Notes: generated from the sequence alone by a model not told the origin. A stretch of 64,000 nucleotides of DNA from Cenococcum geophilum 1.58 (GCA_001692895.1 KV748286.1:62001-126000); one strand, 5' to 3'. Shown: positions 11,801 to 23,501, counted from the first letter of the stretch. Translations and numbers: made by a program.

Positions 11801-12152
11801 TTTTAAAATTATATAAAGGATTTTATTGATTATATTTAAGTTAAACCTACTAGCTAAAATAAAGATCTACCCTATATAGTATATTATAATGCTAGAGCTA
11901 GTATACGGGAATATTAAGCCACCGGTTTATAAAGCAGACATATATAGAGGATAAGAGGAAGATAAATAGTAAGTTTTAAAGATCGTTAGTTATAAGGACG
12001 TTAATAATAAAATATAGTATAAGGTTAAGTGGATAGGCTATACTAAGACTACCTAGGAGCTACTAGAGAATTTAAGGAATGCTATAAGAAAGGTATAAGA
12101 GTATTAGAAGAAATTAGGTTAGGCAGTATTAATAAAAAAGGATTACTAAAGA
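8855..12152 (+). pseudogene. Gypsy-2 pol: protease, RT, RNase H, integrase, chromodomain, RIP-dead
   Basis: Protease: ALIDSRVTQNYI near 8860, where the family has DSGA, then IPWLQEYN-like sequence near 9100. Reverse transcriptase: [44 protein letters not shown], and the catalytic box at 9822-9833, which reads YLNN instead of YLDD, so both metal-binding Asp are lost through G to A. RNase H follows (KLVLKIYQLGLETVIEIDIL; LDYILGAYFMQKYQDGQ). Integrase spans about 10900-11600 (ILDRDLRFI; YLQTDGQTERLNQTLEQYL; QFAYNATPQEGIG). A chromodomain sits near 11995-12110 (IQYKVKWIGYTKTTWELLE). It is one long frame broken only by Gln/Trp-to-stop changes. Confidence 0.95.
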
Positions 12153-12810
12153 ATGAGGTACCTAAGGGGGACCTAAGAAGAGCAGTTGCCGAGTTACTTG
12201 GATCTATTTCCTTCTCTATTAGAGGAGAATCCGTTTTTTTATTACTAAGTTCCTATAAACCTTATTTTATAAGTTTTTACTCCTTAAAATAAACCTTTTT
12301 ACAAACCTTCTTAAGACAAAGCAGCTAAGTAGACGCCGCGATACGAGTATTTAGGGCCTTCTATTCCGCATTATAAGAACATTCTAACTTAGTAAGGGCT
12401 TAAGACAGTTTACTATCTAGCCGTATAGTAGTAGATTAAATATAAGACCCTAAGATAAATTAATTAAGAAACCAGACGACTATTAAGAGCAATAGGTCGC
12501 GTATATTTAGTATTAAAGGTAAAGCGAACGTTATAGGACAAACAAATATTCGCTTTAGTGCACTCTAAATAAGAGGACGATTGTTGCGAAGATGGGTTCG
12601 CTAACGTAATATAGACTAACCCCTCTTTCGAACAGTAAGAATATGGAGACGGTATAATCTCACTAAGAGATAATATTGCAGCAATAGTGCGAGCACAACG
12701 TTGGGCGTATAAGGAAGAAATTGCTTTAGGTATAATAAGCAATAATATTAACCAAATTAATTAAACGGATATTATACCTCTAGTAAACAACTTAGAGATA
12801 TTTTAAATCT
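12153..12810 (+). pseudogene. Possible third ORF of Gypsy-2 downstream of the chromodomain
   Basis: An ATG at 12153 opens a frame starting MRYLRGTQEEQLPSYL (stop read as Gln) and going on as DLFPSLLEENPFF, PRYEYLGPSIPHYKNIL. After a frame shift near 12450 another stretch reads RLLRAIGRVYLVLKVKRTL, FALVHSK, EDDCCEDGFANVI, RAQRWAYKEEIALGIISNN. The position between pol and the polypurine tract is where some LTR elements carry an extra gene. The antisense open frame at 12464-12742 is a shadow of this. I recognise no domain, and coding status is an inference from composition. Confidence 0.4.
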
Positions 12811-12824
12811 TTAAGGATAAAGAT

Positions 12825-12841
12825 AAAAAGGAGGGAGATAG
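12825..12841 (+). other. Polypurine tract of Gypsy-2
   Basis: AAAAAGGAGGGAGATAG lies directly against the TG of the 3' LTR, the normal place for the plus-strand primer of an LTR retrotransposon. Confidence 0.85.
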
Positions 12842-13267
12842 TGTTACGGATGCTTTAAGTATAATATTATAACTACTTAGAGAAGAGACGGAAGAAGCTA
12901 GTTAGTTAATTTAGGTACGGTTTAGGATAGAGCCGGTAGAGTTATATAACGAGGAATAGTAACTAAGGTTATATAATATGCTACGTATTAAATAAGAGGA
13001 ATGGAAGGAACTTACGTACCTTGCGTATAAGACATATATTACGTATAAGAAGGATTTTATAGGAGTACGGTTGTGTATTTAAGGACCCTTAGTCCCTACC
13101 TAGATAGTTTCTTCCTTGTAGTAATTCTTAAAATATAATTAGAGTTAATCTATTAGGCAACCACTCCACCAGTTATTATTACGTTGTTAACTTTTATACT
13201 TGCATTTCCTATACACCTAGCCCAATAATAGGACCTACCGTAGTTCTTGCTACAAGGTTCCGTTACA
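12842..13267 (+). repeat. 3' LTR of Gypsy-2
   Basis: 426 bp, TGTTACGG to CCGTTACA, followed by the target duplication GTTAG at 13268-13272. It differs from the 5' LTR mainly by transitions. Confidence 0.95.
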
Positions 13268-16243
13268 GTTAGTAGAAGTTATAAAACCCTAAGAATAACT
13301 ATACCCCCTTTACGGTTCTTAGGGGTACCTATTAGTTAATTACAGCCGTCTTTTCTAGGTCTGCCTTGATCCTATTTATACTAATAATAAACCCTAAGTA
13401 CTTTATACGCTTAACACTAAATTCTAACTTTTTAATATTAGCTTGGAGGCCAGCTTCCTAAAGCCGTTATAGGACTTTATAGACATACTCTTTATATTCT
13501 AGTTCGTTTTTAGAGTAGATTATAATATTATCTAGGTATACTATATAGAAGTTATTAAGGTAGTCAAATAGTACGTTATTTATGTATCGTTAGTATGTGG
13601 CTAGTCTGTTAGTCAGTCCAAAAGGCAGTACTTTATATTTATACGTTCCGTAATAGGTCTAAAATATAGTAAGGTCTTCTAATTTAGGGTCCATCCTAAT
13701 TTAGTAAAAAGCCTAGCGAATATTAAGCTTTATAAAGATTTTAGCTCTACTTATTTAGGCTAAAGTCTTATTAAGTAAAGGTAGTAGGTAGCGGTCTTTA
13801 AGGGTTAAATTATTAAGCTTGCGGTAGTTAATACAGAAACAAAGTCCTCTATTTAGCTTTTTGGCAAAGAGAATAGGTAAGTTAAAAGGGGCTTAACTAG
13901 GCTTAATAAAGCCCTTATTTAGGTTATTAATAAGATACTGCTTTATAGCCTATAATTCGGCAGTAGATTGCTATTAGAGGGGGCTATAGCTAAGGGTAAC
14001 TACCTTATCTGGCTTAATTTTAATCTTATAGTTGTATGGTTGGTAAGGCGGGAGTATATTAAACGCTGCTTTAAAGAAGCTGTCTTTAAATTTCTAGTAT
14101 TAATAGGGCAGTTTCTGTTCTACTAGCTCCTTATCTATAAGCTCACCTTTCTCTTAGGCTAGGGCTTCTTTCTCTTTAATTATTTAATTAATTTCGTATA
14201 AGCTAGTTATAGAGGTAACGGTATTAGGCTAAACCAGGTTTTAGTAGAATCCTATAGCGCTAATATAGCAGATATTAACTAGCGGGAGGTCTATAGGTTT
14301 CTTTACGGATGTTTATTAGGCCGTATTTTGCGGTATAGGGTTTATAGTCTTCCTTAGCTTACATTCCATTTTCCGCAAGTTATCCTTTTAGTCTATTAGT
14401 TTGGTATATCGTCTAATATCCCTAGCCTTTCTTTATAGCTGCATAGGGCCTAAGTTCTTTATTAGGGACTTAGCTAGGCTATTACTAACTTCCTAAGTCT
14501 TTAGTACGGGTAGTGTAATATAGGCAGTCTAGGGGCGGCGTAGTATACGGATCCGTTGCGGATTAAGCTGTATATCCTTCTTAAAAGCCTAGTCCCTACG
14601 CGTCGCGTCAGCCTAGTAAATGGTGTTTATCTACAGCTATATAAGGTTTTCTATTATAATACTAATCTCTTTTATAAAGGAAGGCGTTAGGGGTATAGTT
14701 TTGGGCTAGATAAGCTGCCTATTCTATATATTAAGCTATAAGCCTAAATAGGCTAGCTATTTTCTCCCTAAGATTATATTATAGCTTCCAAGGTCCGTAA
14801 TAAGGAAGGGGACATTATACTACCTTTGTCCGTTAACGCGGAGGTAGATCTATAAGATAGTTATAATAGGTAGTTCTATTTATCCGTTATAACCGCAAAT
14901 AGGGACTGGTTTAGGCAGTTCTTTAAGGGGTGTATTTAAAAAGTTAGCCAGTTTTACAGCGCACTTTATATCGATTAAGGTAAAGGCATTTACTCCTAAG
15001 TTAGCTAAAATAGAGGTTAAAACTTAATATCTATTGCGAAATAAAGTATAAGGGATAGTGTAGCTTTTTCTACTAACTAGCCGACCTAGATTAATATGTG
15101 ATATATCGATTCCTTTTAACCCTAGAGAGGAGTCTTCCTTTAAGGTTTCTCTTTTTCTGGCTCCGTACTATCCTTCTAAATTAACAGGACCTTGTTTATC
15201 TTTGCCTTTATTAGGTAGTTTCTTATAGGGTAGCCTATTTAACCGCATGAGAAGTAAGCTCCTTAATCGCTAAGGGCCTATATATAGGGGTCGCTATATA
15301 TAGGCCGGGTGTACACTAGGCCCGCAGTAGGGGTAGCTACGCGGCTAGCTGCCGGGTTAACTATAGGAGTTACTAATCGTGCTAGGGCACTATAGGCCGT
15401 ACTTATAGTACTTATAGCCTGGTTTACAAGATTTCTAGTTTTTAGCTAATTAGCGCGTGCCTTAATTTAATAGAGGCCTTAGTTAATAGCTAGGCAATAG
15501 TCCGTAAGTTCCTTTAACGTCTATACCGTAGTATAAGCTGGTAATACGGCCCGCTATAGGTCTAGGATAAGCTTATCGAAGAGGTCTAGTAGTAGGTCTT
15601 CCTAGGGGATCTAGGCCTGTCCGGCTAGGTATAAAAAGCGGGTTTAAAAGGCTAAAAAGGTCTCCGTAGTTTTTATATTTAGGCTTTTATAGTTAAGGCG
15701 GGCGTTTTATACTTTAAAAGGGTCTTTATAAATAGAAGATAAGTGTTTAATTATTTCTTCTTTAGAGATAAAGGGGTCTATTAAGTCTTTAGTATATTGC
15801 GGGCGTAAATACATCTAGGCGTCTTTACCAGTACGGCCAAAAACGTAGGCCATTCTAGCTCGGGCGTTAGGGAAGTGGTCTATATTAACTTTAAGCTTAT
15901 CCCGTAATTAAAGCTTCCAATTATTAAATATAGGGTTGGTTCCATCTATAAGTAGCAGGGGATCCGCAACCTTTGCCGACCGCCTCGGTACTATATAGGC
16001 CTTAATAGATCCACTAAGGCGCTAGGATAGGGCCTAAAGGACTATAGCAAGTCTTTAGTTATCTAATAATAACTTATTATTAAATATAGGGGTATCTCTA
16101 GCTTTAAGCAGCTCTTATAGTTGTTTAATTTTAGTATTAGCAGCCGTAAGCTCCGCCTAGGGGGTTAAAACGTTAATTNTTTCTTNNTCTNAAGTATTTA
16201 AGGGTCCTANAGCTGCTTTACCTNCTGCTNTNNTTNNTNGCAT
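13268..16243 (-). pseudogene. Gypsy-1 gag-pol, 5' half: gag, zinc knuckle, protease, reverse transcriptase
   Basis: Read on the minus strand from an ATG at 16243. Gag capsid: MAYVFGRTGKDAQMYL, EEIIKHLSSIYKDPF, TFLAFQTRFLYLAGQAQIP and DLLLDLFDKL. A zinc knuckle readable as CFSCGQTGHPIRNC lies near 15195-15265, with its Cys codons damaged. A protease region and then reverse transcriptase follow: INYRKLNNLTLKDRYLLPLL, RQAFYQIRM, catalytic box YLDN at 13528-13539 (second Asp lost), VKRIKYLGFIIS, FLGFYNFY. The frame is cut by Gypsy-2 at 13272 and continues at 2119. Isolated N bases at 16179-16256 fall in the gag start. Confidence 0.93.
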
Positions 16244-16399
16244 NGTAGTAGGGGTNTTAGGTAATTCCGGGTAATTTCTTTAGGGGTTCTAGTCTGTGCG
16301 TGTCTTATAGGTCCTTTCCTTAGGGTTTTATTCTTTTCTTTTAGGTCCTGTCCTTACGGTCCTAGTAATATCCTTAGGGTCTTATTCTATATTCTTGTA

Positions 16400-16698
16400 G
16401 ATATATTTAAGTTCCTTCTTAGAAAGAAAGAGTAGAGTAAGCTTTAGATAATATTAGCGACTTAGTTAATTGAGGCATGGGCACAGCAAAAGGGACGCGC
16501 AAGCCTGTACAATTAGATTGTCTATAAACAAGAATCTAAAGCTAGGGAAAGGAAAGGAGAAGAAGAGTAGCGCCGTTTAGTGTTTTATAAGATCTTCGCG
16601 TCACGTAATCGCAATATACGGCAATCTGTAGCAATCTGTAGCAATCTACCGATGCGAAGTTCTGCTAAGTTCTACTAAGTTCTGCCAGTACTGTAACA
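16400..16698 (-). repeat. 5' LTR of Gypsy-1 (inner edge uncertain)
   Basis: On the minus strand it starts TGTTACAGTACTGGCAG at 16698 and carries a TATA-like TATAAAAC at 16582-16589 followed by a CT-rich tract, a normal LTR promoter layout. The 3' partner is outside the window, so the inner edge is a guess. It interrupts Copia-1: the uninterrupted paralogue Copia-2 runs through the same point near 32910. ATTAA at 16699-16703 would be the target duplication. Confidence 0.7.
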
Positions 16699-19386
16699 AT
16701 TAAGCACCTTATAAAGTACTACTATTACTACTAAATAAAGTAGAAGTCCCCTAGCTAATTTAAGTTCACCTTAAAAATAACTACAACTTTAACTTTTATA
16801 TTATTGTTAACGTTATATATCTTAGCGGCAAGCCAGTACTCTAAGTTATTAACTTTTTAACCTCCTTCTAAGCCGTACGTTTCTTAAAGGATATATTAGC
16901 TAGGAATATATAGAATACCCTTTAATTATACTAAATTAATATCTACCTAGAACCCCTTAACTAAATTATCTATAATATAGAAAAGAACTTCTTATTTATA
17001 GAGTTTTAATAATAGACTAAAGTAATAGTAATTAAGGTTAAGGAAGTCCATATTAAGGTATATAACAGTATTAGAAAAGTAGAGCGATATTATACGCTAT
17101 TATACCACATATATAAGATTATCTCTTTAAAACTAGAGGACGCTAGTAAAGAACTTACCTTATAAATAGCTGTTAAAGCTATTAATAATTCTGCTAGCCT
17201 AGATAAACTTATACCTATATTACTAGTCTTTAGCACCTACCCTTAAATAACTAATAATTCTTTACTATCTCTTTCTATTATATAATAAGCTAAAGCTATT
17301 TATAAGGCAATAAAGGAGGTATAATATCTTTATATTATACGCTAGGTTAATAATATACTAGGAATAAGAAATAGCCTAAATACCTTAACTACGCTTAATC
17401 TACTACTCTAGTTTAAGGTACGCGTATAATATAAAAACGAAGAATAGTTAGGCCTATATTAACTTATTATAATTAATAGTTAAACTTATACTATTTAGAT
17501 GCCTTATAAACCCACTTAATTTTATTTAACTATTATTAAGCCTTACTATAAAGATAATAGTTTTAAGCCTTTATAGGATGCTATAGAAAATACCCTAAAG
17601 AAAAGCTATAATTAATATACTCTAAAAGGCGACCATAATTCTAATATAATTATAGTAGATACGCCGCAACTATAACGCGGTAGAGGTCGCCTAAAGGGAT
17701 TATAAAATTGCTAATATCTTATTAATTTTAAAGAGCAATTTATTGCCGCCATTAAGAATAGAGTTAAGTTATTAATAGCCTTTATAATAGCTAAAGAGGA
17801 GGCTAACTTTAAGCTCGCAAAATAGCTCTAAAAGGAAGGTTGTATTATAACTTTAAAAGCTCCTTTCTAAGCATCTAATAAGTAGGAGATCGATGGTCTT
17901 ATTATAAGAGAAGTTTTTAAGTTTAAGAAGTATAACCCTATTAAGTTTAATAAAGTTCGCATCTTTAAGTTAAAAATAGTTAATAAGATTAAGGGTAAAG
18001 CTATTAACGCCCTATTTAAGAAATTAAGGCTTATTATTTAAGGTTATAATAATAATAGTAAGGAGATAATTCTTATATAATCTCCTATAATTTAATAAGC
18101 TAGTTAGCGGGTTATTATTGCGCTAGCTCCCTCCTTAATAAAGAATAAAATAGTAGTCTATTTATAAGATATTATTTAGGCTTATACCTAATTAGAGACG
18201 CACCTTTAGCACTTAATATTGGCATACCTTTTAGAGAAAATTCGCCACTAATATCCTAAAGATACGATTATAGTTATGCTTAAGCTATTATATAGAATCG
18301 CAGAGGCAGGAACTTATTAGTAGGCTACCTATAATAAGCACTATAAAGAGAAACTTTTAATAACTACTTTTATATTTAATATATACTTCCTTATTATAAC
18401 TACGGAAACTCTATTTAGAATTATTAGTATATAAACTAATAATATAATTATCTTAGGAGACGACCAATTCTTAGCTCTTAAAGAAGATAAGCTAGTAAAG
18501 GTAAATCTTATAGTAAAGCTAAAGAAAAGGCTTAATTTAATAATATTATTACTTTTTAATAAATGCATCCTCTCCCTAAATAAGGATTTTATTGCTTTAC
18601 GCTAGAAGGGTTAGGGTAAAAAGATCGACGTTATTAATATTAATTCTCTGAAGTAAGAATATATGGAGTAACGCGCTCGCGGAGCTTATATTAATTCTAT
18701 TTGTTAACCTAAGGCTTTATTTAATCTATCTATTGCTGCCTAATACTAAGAACTAACTAAGGATAATGTTCTTACCCTAAATAAACGTTTTTTTAATAAA
18801 CTATTTTAATCGGGGACTACTTTATATGCCTATTAATCTTCCCACCGCCAAGCTCTTTATATTTATTAATAGATTATTTATAAATAATAAAGATTTTAGC
18901 TCCTAGCTAGGATATAAGATTATTATTACAAATAAATCTACTAGGGAGAATAACTTTATAATCTACGGCAATCTTATCTATTAGAGCTTAACTAAGAGTA
19001 AACGCGTTACCTAAAGCGTCCTAGCATTAAATATATATAGAATAGTTAGTAGAGTTAACATAGCAATTATAATTGGAACTACCCTAAAAATAATTATAGA
19101 TTAACTCGAACTTCCTACTATCCCTATAATTATGTATACTAACTTATACTTCCTCTATAAGTGTTTAGTTAAGCTTAGTACTATGAAGGAAAAGCGCCTT
19201 ATAATTAATATTATAGCACTTTATTAATCCTATAAACGGCAAAAACTCTTTAAATTTTAATAGATTAATAGTTAAAATAACCTAGTAGATATAATAATAA
19301 AGGCAAACCTAAATAAGGCTTTAGAAACGTTTATTAATATAAATACTTTATATATATAAGTTAAAGGTTAGGTTAAAAGGGAGTAA
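16699..19386 (+). pseudogene. Copia-1 pol, integrase C-terminus to RNase H, RIP-decayed
   Basis: Downstream part of a Ty1/Copia polyprotein; the upstream part lies left of the window because Gypsy-1 inserted here. It is closely similar to Copia-2 at 32905-35602. The frame reads YLSGKPVLQVINFSTSFQA, INIYLEPLN and LEDASKELTLQIAVKAINN (integrase end). Reverse transcriptase follows: RLIIQGYN, RVIIALAPSLIKN, PLYGIAEAGTY. The RNase H end includes LYKCLVKLST and EKRLIINI, then ANLNKALETFINTNTL. Stops replace Gln and Trp throughout. The 16 to 20 kb part is more decayed than Copia-2. Confidence 0.93.
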
Positions 19387-19669
19387 GAGTATAATATTCT
19401 ATAGACCCTAATTTTAACTAGCTAATTAGGATTTTCTATACCCGGTATAGAAAATTGCTATTAGCTCGCTTATAACTAGCGCCTTAGCGGCCCTAATATA
19501 ATATCTACCTATAACTCTAAGTAAGAAAGCACTACGTGTTAAAAGGCAAATTTTAAAATAGTAGGACTTATATTACAATAGCAATAGTAAGTAAAAAAAA
19601 ATTGATATTTATTACGCTAGTTAAGCAGTATTTATATATAGATAGCAACTATAAAAAAAGAGTTACTAG
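19387..19669 (+). other. Copia-1 3' non-coding region with palindromic module
   Basis: Between the pol end and the 3' LTR. It holds one copy of a 70-75-bp module at 19423-19494 (ATTTTCTATACCCGGTATAG palindrome, then CTAGCGCCTTAGCGGCCCT) also found near 20453, 28031 and 35731. Compared with Copia-2 it lacks about 100 bp just after the pol stop. Confidence 0.75.
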
Positions 19670-19835
19670 TGTTGGGAATAAGGCAAGCGGTTGTTATATA
19701 ACGTCGCAGCACTAGCGTAGCGAGGAGTCTTAAGCTCCTCGCCCTTCCTCATTTTAATTAATAAGCTTTATTAACCAACATCACTATAACCTACTTAAGT
19801 AGTCGTTATTAGTGAGTCACCCTATATAACTAATA
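19670..19835 (+). repeat. 3' LTR of Copia-1, 166 bp
   Basis: Same length and sequence family as the Copia-2 LTRs at 30104-30269 and 35979-36144. It starts TGTTGGGAATAAGGC and ends CTAATA (CCAACA before mutation). CTTAG at 19836-19840 is the expected target duplication; its partner is outside the window. Confidence 0.92.
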
Positions 19836-19840
19836 CTTAG

Positions 19841-19963
19841 TTAAGGCAATAAGTAGAACTAATATCTCTATAATAGGTCTTAGCAAGGCAAATTTAACTA
19901 ATTAGATAACTTTAACCGCTAGTTAAAGTTCTTTAATATCTTACGCGTTATATAATTATATTA
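19841..19963 (-). other. Short residual segment between Copia-1 and Copia-A
   Basis: It carries a perfect palindrome with arms AACTTTAAC/GTTAAAGTT at 19908-19930. About 60 bp around it match, in inverse orientation, the 3' non-coding part of Copia-2 at 35625-35690. It may be the 3' end of Gypsy-3, because undoing the inversion places Gypsy-3 next to it across Copia-A. No gene seen. Confidence 0.5.
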
Positions 19964-19968
19964 TAAAC

Positions 19969-20241
19969 TATTTGTACTAACTTAATAGTACAAGTAAGTT
20001 ATATCCTGGGGCACGAAATACGTATAGTATCGTATGCTCTTTAGGATAGTAGTAACTATCTCTTATATTAAAGCAGACTACGTAGTCTATATACTAATGC
20101 GACCTCCCCCCTAATTAGTTAGTGCTCTATAAGTGCGCCAGACGCGTAAGCGGGTGGTTGGTGCACTAAACGCGTAAACGCGTACCTGGCGTACTAAACG
20201 CGTAGGCACGCGGTTAGTATAACAGGTGCTATAATTATACA
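19969..20241 (-). repeat. 3' LTR of Copia-A, 273 bp
   Basis: Minus-strand TGTATAATTATAGCACC to GTACAAATA. Its 273-bp partner is at 36982-37254 in the opposite orientation. Flanking TAAAC at 19964-19968 is the complement of GTTTA at 36977-36981, so the target duplication matches only if the segment between is turned round. It contains repeated ACGCGTA-type GC-rich stretches. Confidence 0.92.
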
Positions 20242-20665
20242 CTAGCGGTACTTAAAAAATAAAACCACTTATATATAGTCTCCGTAATTGCTTTAATAAA
20301 ACCATAGAATACAAAAGAAAATATATAGGAAACTCCTCCCGAGGTGCCTTCTGGGCTACCTTCCAAACGGTGCCCCAAGCTAGCCGTAAGTCCTACTTAC
20401 GGTCCGTAAAATAAACCGTATGGCCTTTTAACGGGCTGTAAGTTAGATCTTAAGGGCCGCTAAGGCGCTAGTGCTAAGCGAGCCAATAGCGATTTTCCAT
20501 CCCGGGGATGGAAAATCGTAATTGGTTAATTTGACTAACTTGACAGAATATAGCAGAATTTAGTAGGTTACGTAAGTCTACCTAACAGCTTACGGTCCGT
20601 AGAATAGGCCGTATAATAAGCCGTACGGCCTTTTAACGGGCCGTAGGCGTACTATAGGTACTTTA
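20242..20665 (-). other. Copia-A 3' non-coding region with palindromic module and direct repeats
   Basis: Holds the module with palindrome GATTTTCCATCCCGGGGATG at about 20453-20528. This is bracketed by two direct repeats built on CTTACGGTCCGTA and GGCCTTTTAACGGGC (near 20395-20455 and 20588-20645). No coding frame. Confidence 0.7.
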
Positions 20666-23501
20666 TTAGTCCCGTTCTACCCATTCTATAACTTTTAGGT
20701 TAAGCCTATTTATATTAATTAAGGTTTTAAGGGCTTAACACGGCTTTGCCTTAGTTATAGCGTCTACTAGGTTGTTTCCACTACTAATCTATTTAACCTC
20801 CGTAATTTCACGTCGTTTATAGGCCTAATATAAGCATATTAGGTCGATTATAAGTCTCTTCTCTTATGTCGTACTTAGTTTAACTAGGTAGTTATAGAGG
20901 GACTTTAAATCAGTATATAAAACTAGGGGTAACTACTCCAGTTATAGAATCTTCTAGACCGTTAATTTAATTGCGGCTGCTATATTAAAGCCATAAGCTA
21001 ATATATATAGTTTAAAAGCTAGTACACTGCGGGTTACTTATTTACACTTAATTAAAGACTAATATAGTATATTTGCGTCCTAATTACGGTCCGTAAGTAT
21101 AATTATAAAGCCGATTTGTAATAATAGGTCTTTATTATTAGCAAAGGAGGCGTTTATAAATGCCAGTAAGCTAAGGGAACTTAGGTCTAGTGGTACGAAA
21201 GTAAGTCCCCTTACTGCATTGTTAATTTGCTACTAAATACGCTTATTAAGCTGCTTAATATTTTCTTCTTGCGGATCTACTGCCTGGGCTGTAAAGGATA
21301 AATTATAGGCAGATTTGAGTTGGCAGACTGTGGCAATATAGGCGCCTCTTGCACGCTGTGCAACGTATTAGTCCTTTATATTTATAGTCTTATAGGTCTT
21401 TCCGCGGGAGCTGGTAAGGTCCGTAGGCTTTACTATAATAGGCTTTAGGTTTTAAGCCTGGCGTTCCTAAGTTAGCTTAATTAGGTTGCCCTTTTATGTA
21501 ATTAGGCCTCTATTAAACTTAATTGGATTTTACTTAGTTAACTACTTTCGCGGCTTTGCCAAGAACTTGGCCTTTTATAGTTTAGTTTCTTTAGTATCTA
21601 TAAAGGTCTGGTCTACTAAGAATAGGGTATTATTTATTTGGAGTTTAACAATACCAAGGCCGTTTAATAGGCTGTATAGGAGGTAGGGGTTGTAGGTCAA
21701 CTATTCCATTTTAAGTTTACTAACGTAGTACTAGTGGTATATTTTAAACCAATAGTTTCTAGCTTCCGGTACTCCGTATAAAGGTTTTACAACCCGTAAG
21801 ATTATTCCTAGTTATAGGTTAAGCTTATAGGGTGGTCGTATAAAGATATCTCTACTTAGGTAGGTATTAGACTATACGTAGGCTTATAAGATATTCCGTA
21901 GGTAAAGGGCTATAGATTTACTTTGCTGTAGGCCGGGCGTAAGTACAAGTATAATCCGTTAGCTGACTCGTTAAATTGTAGGCGATTGCGTAAAGACTAA
22001 GTCTTTTCCTTAGTCGTTATAAGCTTATATGACGAGCCTTAACTTTTTAAAAGCTCTATTAGTACTAGGGTGCTTAATTTCGTTAATAAAGCGTAAGTTA
22101 AATATACGGACGCCTTATAGAACGTCTCTCTCCGTTATAACCGCAAAGATACCTTTTTTAAGTAGTCCGTTAATCTATTTGCGTTATGAGTCCGTAAAAG
22201 GGGTTTCTTATATTAGAACTAATATATCTATAGGCGGAGATTGCCTTATGGATATTCCTACGGAGGTTAGGTAATTCTCTATTATAGGGTTCTTAGTTAC
22301 GGGGTACTTTTAGGGGCGTCCTTAACCACGCTTTATAGTGGGTTTAGTAGGTTTAGTAGGTTCTTAGGGGACTTCTAAAGTAGGCAGGGGTGCTTCTAGT
22401 TTATTTGGTTTGGTAGTTGCTTCTAGTTTGTCTAGTTTAACGTTATAGGTATTTTTAGGCCGAAAGTAGGGTTTTACAGACGTGCTTTTAAAGCTAGTTA
22501 GCCCACTAGGGAGTTATACGTAGTACGTCTCATTTTCTACGGCTAGTAGGCAATAAGGTCCATTCTAATTACCGCTTTTACGCTATATAAGGACTTTAGA
22601 GTTAAGCGGGAGGTCGTATACTAGGGTTGTATTAGGTCCGTTGCGGTAGTACAGGGCGTTATTAACAGTTTATTTGGCCCGTAGCTTAACTATCTCAACT
22701 ATCGCCTTCCGTATTATAGCTGCTCGCTTTATAATAGATAGGGTAGGAGGGTCTAGATTGCTTATCCTTAGGTAGGCTCTATAGACCAAGAGAGTGGGTA
22801 CTAGTCCGTCTGGGCTAGTAGTGTTATTAATGGCTTTTACGGCCATCTATAGAGCCAGTTCCTTTTAGATATCCTTATATTCGTCTATAATAATCTAGTA
22901 AGCTCTCCGTAGGGCTAGGTAAGCTTACTTAATAAGCCTAACGGACTAATACGCCTTAACTAGAACGGCTTTTGTGGAGATAGCTATGGCTATAGTATAC
23001 TACTAGAATTCCTTGCTAATAAAGTTCCTACTAGTATCGTAGGTGATATACTACGGGGGTCTAATATACGTGTCGATTTAGTAGGTCCGTAAGATATCCT
23101 AGGTGTACTTTATAGATATATTTTATAACTAACGGGCGGCTTGATAACGGGTTGCCTTATCAATTATATATAGTACTAGGCTGCCATTAATATATATAAT
23201 GTCTACGTATACTAAGTGGTTAAAGTTAAGATCCTTATAAAGGGTGAACTTAAATCGGCCTAGAGAACGTCTGTATTTCTAGCAGTAGGAGCAGTATTTA
23301 GTTAGGTGATTAATTGCCTTTTTATTAACGTCATATCCAAAGCGTTTAAGGACTCTATACAGCTTTTTAGCTAATAGGTAGCCGAAACGGCGGTGCAGGC
23401 GGTAGATCTTAGTACTAGTAAGGTAACATAGGTTGTAGTCGAAAGACTCTTAAATATACGTCCGTAAAATCTCTCCCTATATAAGGAACGGGTAACCGCT
23501 A
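20666..23501 (-). pseudogene. Copia-A pol: integrase, reverse transcriptase, RNase H (second half of a split element)
   Basis: Minus-strand Copia polyprotein beginning at the inversion breakpoint near 23501 with GYPFLI. It goes on through YRLHRRFGYLLAKKLYRVLK and TKYCSYCQKYRRSLGRFKF (zinc-binding and GAG-pre-integrase type region), YVDIIYINGS (integrase), KGIFAVITERDVLQGVRIFN, FKKLRLVIQAYND, PTIQRVSQRIILALAPSL, RVVKPLYGVPEA (reverse transcriptase) and NNTLFLVDQTFI at the catalytic site. RNase H: SFANNKDLLLQIGFI and TDLKSLYNYLVKLSTT. It ends VIEWVERD (stop read as Trp) at 20666. The missing gag half is at 37606-39770. Confidence 0.94.

Larger units (their letters stand above)
2125..13267 (+). 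mobile_element. Gypsy-2, complete LTR retrotransposon nested in Gypsy-1
   Basis: The element has two 426-bp LTRs beginning TGTTACGG and ending CCGTTACA (CCGTTATA in the 5' copy). It is flanked by the direct repeat GTTAG at 2120-2124 and 13268-13272. Removing the element and one repeat restores the Gypsy-1 reverse transcriptase frame across NFYQRFI, which proves the nesting. Order inside: gag, an unidentified coding spacer, protease, reverse transcriptase, RNase H, integrase, chromodomain, a possible third ORF, polypurine tract. Without the inserted E1 the element is about 7.9 kb. All frames are broken by RIP-type stops. Confidence 0.95.

Noticed and set aside
12464-12742. 92-codon minus-strand open frame
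   Set aside because: Antisense of a plus-strand frame with Gln-to-stop changes; no sense as a protein.
18341-18568. 75-codon minus-strand open frame
   Set aside because: Antisense shadow of the Copia-1 reverse transcriptase.
22029-22274. 81-codon plus-strand open frame
   Set aside because: Antisense of the Copia-A pol gene.
20666-23501. Copia-A pol and Copia-A gag (37606-39770) as two independent truncated elements
   Set aside because: Their broken ends fit together, their LTRs pair at 273 bp, and their target duplications match after reversing one inversion.
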